DNA of 20,095 nt from a virus. Shown one piece after another: positions 16,564 to 20,095 of this stretch. The DNA lies in IMG/VR virus record IMGVR_UViG_3300033571_023830, positions 1 through 20,095 of that record; one strand, given 5' to 3'. Below the pieces are notes generated by a model. The model was not told where the DNA came from. It did no database searches and saw only the letters and a program-made list of their open reading frames with translations. A program made the translations under genes and the position numbers. Numbering within the stretch: the first letter of the stretch is position 1; the number at the start of each line of letters is the position of its first letter.

Positions 16564-16655
16564 TGGACGGAGGAAATGCCCCTTATTATTGGATAGCAGC
16601 AGTAACTATTTTAGGTATAGTACTGATTATAAAGGAATTTAAAGAAACTAAATAA
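16563..16655 (+). CDS. 30-residue single-span membrane protein
   Basis: A micro-gene with one-base overlaps on both sides: TGATG with the cupin-like gene and TAATG with the next gene. The product has a short N-terminus (MDGGNAPYY), a hydrophobic helix at residues 10-23 (WIAAVTILGIVLII) and a charged C-terminus (KEFKETK). By the positive-inside rule the charged tail would be cytoplasmic. The exact fit between two frames, the full 30 sense codons and the clean transmembrane pattern argue for a real gene. It could modulate the host membrane, assist lysis or anchor a neighbour. No family is recognised. Confidence 0.6.
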   Translation: MDGGNAPYYWIAAVTILGIVLIIKEFKETK

Positions 16656-17068
16656 TGAAAAAATCTGAATTAAGAAAATTAGTACTGGAAGTAATGGGAG
16701 GGTACGAACCGGATGGAAAAGGAAACCTTGTACGACATAACGATAAGTTTGATAGTACTAAGTTAAGTAATATTTTAATGAAAGTAGCTAAGGGACCTGT
16801 TAATGAAGATGATGAGGATGAGTTTTACTCCAAAGAAGAAGTGATAGATTACATTAAAAATCACCCACCTGTTAAATACTATAGAATTGGAGTAGGTCAA
16901 GGTGTATCAAGGGATTTAAGAGATGATGCAGAAGCAGCAATTGAACTAGTACAGAAATCTGGAGTAAATAAATACAAACTAAGCAGATACGGACAAGTTA
17001 TTCAGTTTAGTCTTCCATTTGATGAAAGACATGGTGACTTGGTAAGATCAATGGGTTCTTTAGACTAA
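16655..17068 (+). CDS. Hypothetical acidic phage protein with N-terminal helix
   Basis: A 137-residue protein of unknown function. It starts MKKSELRKLVLEVMGGYEPD, a short basic/amphipathic helix followed by a Gly turn, of the kind seen on several small proteins in this genome. Residues 50-62 are strongly acidic (NEDDEDEFYSKEE). Residues 74-137 look like a compact alpha/beta domain (KYYRIGVGQGVSRDLRDDAE, IELVQKSGVNKYKLSRYG, VIQFSLPFDERHG). Both ends are one-base TAATG overlaps, placing it firmly in the run from ferritin to the leader-peptide array. It could be a virion-packaged protein given its N-terminus, but I see no catalytic motif. Confidence 0.55.
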   Translation: MKKSELRKLVLEVMGGYEPDGKGNLVRHNDKFDSTKLSNILMKVAKGPVNEDDEDEFYSKEEVIDYIKNHPPVKYYRIGVGQGVSRDLRDDAEAAIELVQKSGVNKYKLSRYGQVIQFSLPFDERHGDLVRSMGSLD

Positions 17069-17508
17069 TGATAAGTCTTCAAAAAATATTAAAAGAGATC
17101 TTAGATCCAACTCAAGAATACCAAGAACTTGTAGACGATATTGTTGACCAAGGAGGAGAATATGTAGGAGAGGGAGACTATGGAGTTGTTTTTTTATTAG
17201 GAGATAGAATAGTAAAAGTGACTACTGATTCAGAAGAATTAGAAGATGCACAAAAAATAAAAGGACAAAAGACCAAGTATTTTGTTTACATATATGATGT
17301 AGAGGTTAGGAATCCAAAACTAGGAATTATTACAATGGAAAACCTAGAACCATATACAGCAGATCCAGATGAAATTCCAATTGATGAAATAATGGAAGAA
17401 GCAGATCAGCTAGACATTTATCCTGACCTAGAAGGACCAGGAGGTTCTATTAAAATAGACAACATCATGCAAGACAGAAGAGGTAAAATAAAAATAATAG
17501 ACGTATAA
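17068..17508 (+). CDS. Mini protein-kinase-like protein (probably degenerate)
   Basis: A 146-residue protein resembling a cut-down protein kinase fold. Residues 33-41 (VGEGDYGVV) match the glycine-rich loop and K50 in DRIVKVT matches the ATP-anchoring lysine. Acidic residues 57-60 could serve as the helix C glutamate. ITMENLEPY (88-96) sits where the hinge is expected. Near the end, KIDNIMQDRRGKIKIIDV resembles the catalytic-loop Asn (N132) and the Asp of DFG (D145), but the HxD motif before it is replaced by EGPGGS and the chain stops right after D145-V. It therefore lacks the activation loop and C-terminal lobe of a standard kinase (about 250 residues). It may bind ATP without phosphorylating, or be a minimal phage kinase. 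The TAATG at 17508 couples it to the leader-peptide array. Confidence 0.55.
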   Translation: MISLQKILKEILDPTQEYQELVDDIVDQGGEYVGEGDYGVVFLLGDRIVKVTTDSEELEDAQKIKGQKTKYFVYIYDVEVRNPKLGIITMENLEPYTADPDEIPIDEIMEEADQLDIYPDLEGPGGSIKIDNIMQDRRGKIKIIDV

Positions 17509-17579
17509 TGGAAAACACATTTGACTTAAAAAAATTCTTGGTAGAGAATAAATTAACTAGCAATTCTAGATTGTTAGAA
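17508..17579 (+). repeat. Repeated gene-start leader (copy 1 of at least 5)
   Basis: The first 72 nt are repeated at 18105-18176, 18725-18796 and 19423-19494, and the first 8 nt reappear at 20088. Bases 2-32 are identical in copies 1, 3 and 4, and copy 2 differs at one synonymous site. Bodies after the leader diverge much more, so the leader is under stronger constraint or is being homogenised by recombination. Confidence 0.9.
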
Positions 17580-18071
17580 GCAGAAGGAGCAATAACACCA
17601 GAAGAAGCAGCTCAAGTAGTAACAGCACAAGCAGATAAAATAGCACAGGATCCTACCGTTAAAAAAATAATTAATAATATAGTAAATGATCCAGCTGCTA
17701 AAAAAGAATTATTAAATTTAGCAAGTAAGAACGGAATTGCAGTAGATACAGTAAGTGAAGGTGCAGATGATCTTATTTATAAACTATCTCTAGGAATGGC
17801 TAAGAAAGCAGAAAGAGAAGAGGTAGATATGTCTGAATATGATACAGGTGATGGCAGTCCTAGTGTAGGGGGAGGATTATTTGGAGGAGGATTTTTAGGA
17901 GGAGTATTAGCAAACTATATAGCACCTCACTTTGAAGCACTATCACATCAGTGTGAAGGGTTATTTGGAGATATGGTAACTCACCCAAACGGATGGGTAA
18001 TCCCTGTAGGAGCACTTGTTGGAGCAATTATAGGTATGGCACTAGAAGTACTAGCCCAATCTCGAGACTAA
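17508..18071 (+). CDS. Leader-peptide array member A (distinct cargo)
   Basis: A 187-residue protein with the array leader (residues 1-24: MENTFDLKKFLVEN, then KLTSNSRLLE). The body is unlike that of the other three. Residues 31-75 are helical and rich in Ala/Lys (PEEAAQVVTAQADKIAQDP), residues 105-117 are acidic, residues 120-132 are glycine-rich (VGGGLFGGGFLGG) and residues 163-182 form a hydrophobic helix (WVIPVGALVGAIIGMALEVL) able to span a membrane. Two (L/I)-x-E sites occur in the leader (L11-V-E13 and L22-L-E24), matching the consensus for T4 prohead protease. It may be an internal head protein or an injected membrane-active protein. No known family is recognised, and the start is fixed by the TAATG overlap and the conserved leader. 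Confidence 0.6.
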   Translation: MENTFDLKKFLVENKLTSNSRLLEAEGAITPEEAAQVVTAQADKIAQDPTVKKIINNIVNDPAAKKELLNLASKNGIAVDTVSEGADDLIYKLSLGMAKKAEREEVDMSEYDTGDGSPSVGGGLFGGGFLGGVLANYIAPHFEALSHQCEGLFGDMVTHPNGWVIPVGALVGAIIGMALEVLAQSRD

Positions 18072-18085
18072 AACTACTAATACAG

Positions 18086-18093
18086 TATAAAAA
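18086..18093 (+). promoter_or_regulatory. Weak candidate late promoter (TATAAAAA)
   Basis: One mismatch from TATAAATA, located in the 33-nt gap before array member B and 11 nt upstream of its ATG. The spacing is like that of the octamer at 10494. Poly-A-rich leaders are common here, so this may be only a start-site context. Confidence 0.25.
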
Positions 18094-18104
18094 TAATTAA
18101 AGAA

Positions 18105-18722
18105 ATGGAAAATACATTTGACTTAAAAAAATTCTTAGTAGAGAATAAATTAACATCTAATTCTAGAATATTAGAAGCAGAGGTAGCACCACAAGCAGAT
18201 CCTGAAGCAGAACAGGATGCAAAACAAGGATTAAATGGAGCTTTAGCTCTACTACAACAAGGAGCAAATACTATTAAACCATCTCCAAAAGACGGACAAT
18301 TAGAAGAGTCAATGACTTTAGGATTGATAGTAGGGGCACCAGGTATTATCTCTTTATTAGGAAAAGGAGTAAATGGAATGGCTTCTCTATTTCAAAAAGA
18401 TAAAAAAAGCGGAACTGTAGTCGGTAATGCTCTAAAGAAATTTGGACATAGTTTAGAGCATAAATATATAGATGTAATTGGAGGTATGGTAAAAGCAGCT
18501 TTTCCAAAAAGATATGGACAGCAAGATGTTAATGATAAGACTACAGAATTATATAAAGTAGCACATGGAATATACGCATCAATGTTAGTAGCAGCTGCAG
18601 CATCAAGCGGACTGGAAGCAGCAAAAGCTCACAGCTTGATAGGATCAGGATTAGAAGGAGGATTATCAGCTTTTAAATCATCAGAAGTAGTAGATTTAGC
18701 AAAAAAAATAGCAGCGGTATAA
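18105..18722 (+). CDS. Leader-peptide array member B
   Basis: A 205-residue protein with the leader ending RILE (I22-L-E24). The body is shared with members C and D: KPSPKDGQLEESMTLG at residues 58-73, a hydrophobic GLIVGAPGIISLLGKGVNGM segment at 73-92, SLEHKYIDVIGGMVKAAFPK at 116-135, QQDVNDKTTELYKVAHGIYA at 139-158, a hydrophobic stretch at 159-170 and a final AKKIAAV. It is closest to member D through NG...FQ...GTVVG.AL. Two hydrophobic helices flank a charged middle, suggesting a membrane-interacting or amphipathic bundle protein. A 33-nt AT-rich gap without a Shine-Dalgarno motif precedes it. Function is unknown; a packaged or injected phage protein is my leading guess. Confidence 0.6.
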   Translation: MENTFDLKKFLVENKLTSNSRILEAEVAPQADPEAEQDAKQGLNGALALLQQGANTIKPSPKDGQLEESMTLGLIVGAPGIISLLGKGVNGMASLFQKDKKSGTVVGNALKKFGHSLEHKYIDVIGGMVKAAFPKRYGQQDVNDKTTELYKVAHGIYASMLVAAAASSGLEAAKAHSLIGSGLEGGLSAFKSSEVVDLAKKIAAV

Positions 18723-18725
18723 ATA
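18718..18725 (+). promoter_or_regulatory. TATAAATA overlapping the start of array member C
   Basis: A perfect octamer that covers the stop of member B (TAA) and the A of the next ATG. As a T4-type late promoter it would initiate inside the gene, so it is more likely a by-product of the stop-start junction than a functional promoter. Confidence 0.15.
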
Positions 18726-19381
18726 TGGAAAACACATTTGACTTAAAAAAATTCTTAGTAGAGAATAGGCTAACTAGCAATTCTAGAATGTTAAATGAGG
18801 AAGATAGTAAATTAGAAGCCGATATTAAAAATAAGCTCTCACAATTATCATCTGAACTAATCTCTATAGCTGCTACAGCTAAACCATCCGCTAAAGATGA
18901 TGAATTAGGTGAAAGTGTTTTAGCAGGTGCTGGTTTAGTGATAGGAGCTCCTGGATTACTTACTTTCTTAGGTAAAGCAGCCGATAGTATAGCAGATATT
19001 GCTAAAAAAGGAACAGATTCAGCAGTATTTAAGAAAGGTACTTACCAAAAAGGAGGAAGTAAGAACATACCGCAAACAATAGGAAAAGGATTAAGAGATG
19101 CGGGACATTGGTTGGAAGACAAGTATGTAAAGGCATTAGGTTTATACCTCACCAAAACGTATCCCGATAAATACGCCGGCCAGAAAGTAGAAGATAAGAC
19201 ATCTGAATTATATGACCACGCTCATATGATATATGCTGCATTACTTGTAGGAGCTGGTATAGCTACAGGATTAGAAGCAGTTAGCTCATTTGGAACAATT
19301 GTAGGAGGATTGGAAGGAGGAGCAACAGCTTTAAAAGCAAAAGAAGTGGTGGATATAGCACGAAAAATAGCAGCAGCTTAG
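18725..19381 (+). CDS. Leader-peptide array member C
   Basis: A 218-residue protein with the same leader (ending RMLNEE, with L23-N-E25 as a candidate cleavage site). The body aligns with B and D: AKPSAKDDELGES at 52-64, LVIGAPGLLTFLGKAADSIA at 71-90, WLEDKYVKALGLYLTKTYPD at 129-148, GQKVEDKTSELYDHAHMIYA at 152-171, GLEGG near 195-199 and a final ARKIAAA. It differs from B and D by a basic Gly/Lys-rich insertion at residues 103-122 (KKGTYQKGGSKNIPQTIGKG), which could contact DNA or lipid. The gap from member B is only 2 nt, so the two are almost fused. It ends with TAG, one of only two in the window. Confidence 0.6.
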   Translation: MENTFDLKKFLVENRLTSNSRMLNEEDSKLEADIKNKLSQLSSELISIAATAKPSAKDDELGESVLAGAGLVIGAPGLLTFLGKAADSIADIAKKGTDSAVFKKGTYQKGGSKNIPQTIGKGLRDAGHWLEDKYVKALGLYLTKTYPDKYAGQKVEDKTSELYDHAHMIYAALLVGAGIATGLEAVSSFGTIVGGLEGGATALKAKEVVDIARKIAAA

Positions 19382-19422
19382 TTATAGAAAATATAAAGTA
19401 TTTATAGTAAAGATATATTAAA

Positions 19423-20085
19423 GTGGAAAACACATTTGACTTAAAAAAATTCTTAATAGAAAATAAGCTGACAGTAAATTCTAGACTATTAGAATTAAAT
19501 TCTGAATCAGACGAATTAACAGGTTCCGATGTACAGCAAGGATTGGATAAAGGTTTAGCCATAATTCAACAAGGAGCTGCTAACGCTAAACCTGTAGAGT
19601 CAGAAGACACTTTAGATGAATCACTTATACTGGGAACAATCTTAACAGCACCATCATTACTAAAAGTATTAGGAAATGCAGTAAATGGAATCTCATATAT
19701 CTTCCAGGACAAAGACGCAAATGGAACTGTAGTAGGGGATGCTCTTGTAAAATGGGGGGACAGTTTAAAGGAAAAGTATATGGAAGGAATAGCAGCACTA
19801 TTAGTAAAACTATTCCCTGAAAAATTTAAAGGCCAAGATGTAAATGATAAAACCTCGTTATTATACAAAGTATCTTTAGGATTATACGTATCAGTATTAG
19901 TTGGAGTAACATTTACAGCAGGCACACCACTTATGGCAGCAACTAAGGCAGCTCCAGTTACAACTACAGCATCTTATCTAGGAGCTTCAATGTCACCAGC
20001 AATAATAAAATTAATAAAGAAATATCGTTCTGTATTTACACCTGAAGAAGTAACAACAATAGCAAAAAAACTAACACCAGCATAA
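19423..20085 (+). CDS. Leader-peptide array member D (GTG start)
   Basis: A 220-residue protein whose start is GTG: the first codon of the leader, ATG in the other copies, is GTG here while the following 31 bases match. The leader reads ENTFDLKKFLIENKLTVN and ends SRLLE (L22-L-E24). The body resembles B most closely (VQQGLDKGLAIIQQGAANAK, GTVVGDALVKWGDSLKEKY and QDVNDKTSLLYKVSLGLYVS). The C-terminus is replaced: after residue 165 a longer hydrophobic Ala/Thr-rich tail (GTPLMAATKAAPVTTTASYL) leads to MSPAIIKLIKKYRSVF and AKKLTPA. A weaker start codon could lower its dose relative to its neighbours. The 41-nt leader upstream holds only AT-rich sequence (TATAAAGT and TATTTATA). Confidence 0.6.
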   Translation: MENTFDLKKFLIENKLTVNSRLLELNSESDELTGSDVQQGLDKGLAIIQQGAANAKPVESEDTLDESLILGTILTAPSLLKVLGNAVNGISYIFQDKDANGTVVGDALVKWGDSLKEKYMEGIAALLVKLFPEKFKGQDVNDKTSLLYKVSLGLYVSVLVGVTFTAGTPLMAATKAAPVTTTASYLGASMSPAIIKLIKKYRSVFTPEEVTTIAKKLTPA

Positions 20086-20087
20086 TT

Positions 20088-20095
20088 ATGGAAAA
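20088..20095 (+). CDS. Start of array member E (cut by window edge)
   Basis: Two bases after the stop of member D, ATGGAAAA begins and the window ends. These eight bases are identical to the first eight of members A, B and C (ATGGAAAA), so a fifth leader gene very probably continues to the right. Nothing can be said about its body. Confidence 0.45.

Noticed and set aside
19399-19406. TATTTATA before array member D, reading TATAAATA on the minus strand, plus a nearby TATAAAGT on the + strand
   Set aside because: No minus-strand gene lies to its left that it could serve, and the + strand version departs from the consensus.
1-20095. tRNA genes, CRISPR arrays, insertion sequences or attachment sites
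   Set aside because: Gaps between genes are 58 nt or less, and I saw no cloverleaf, spaced direct-repeat array with spacers, transposase or terminal inverted repeats.

Overview
The window is a densely packed, AT-rich stretch of a T4-like tailed phage (myovirus-type contractile-tail virion). All 26 genes I call lie on the + strand and no gap exceeds 58 nt. The T4-type diagnosis rests on a gp25-type baseplate wedge gene followed directly by a gp6-type baseplate wedge gene, a spike/hub-like protein upstream and a series of tail structural genes downstream. Starts almost never carry a Shine-Dalgarno sequence. They lie in A-rich leaders or in one-base TAATG stop-start overlaps. This fits a Bacteroidota (for example marine flavobacterial) host, but the host assignment is an inference and other AT-rich marine hosts are possible.

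Layout. (1) 1-5785, baseplate: a spike/hub-like protein whose true start may lie upstream, a coiled-coil protein, a small protein with an amphipathic N-terminal helix, gp25, gp6, a DNRLRE-like beta-sandwich protein and a small coiled-coil protein. (2) 5785-14572, large tail and fibre proteins: a 1156-residue structural protein with a cysteine-containing tail, two further conserved structural proteins, two adjacent paralogues sharing a C-terminal domain, a fibre with 17 YadA-head-type 14-residue repeats (SHAEG), and a small conserved protein. (3) 14586-17508, an accessory cassette: a GIY-YIG-like nuclease, a conserved protein with a His/Cys C-terminal domain, a ferritin, a small cupin-like protein, a 30-residue single-span membrane protein, an acidic protein and a mini kinase-like protein. 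(4) 17508 to the right edge: a tandem array of at least four complete genes, plus the first bases of a fifth. All begin with the same ~21-residue leader (MENTFDLKKFL...) and then diverge. Three share one body; the first carries an unrelated body.

Regions 1 and 2 would build the tail that recognises and punctures the host. The array in region 4 is the most unusual part. Its constant leader, carrying (L/I)-x-E sites that resemble T4 prohead-protease cleavage sites, looks like a head-targeting peptide fitted to variable cargo, as in the T4 internal head proteins. If correct, the array would encode proteins packaged with the DNA and injected into the host. This is a hypothesis from sequence pattern only.

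No tRNA, CRISPR array, insertion sequence or attachment site was seen. Two perfect TATAAATA octamers (the T4 late-promoter core) fall in intergenic gaps. A strong inverted repeat lies just inside the nuclease gene.
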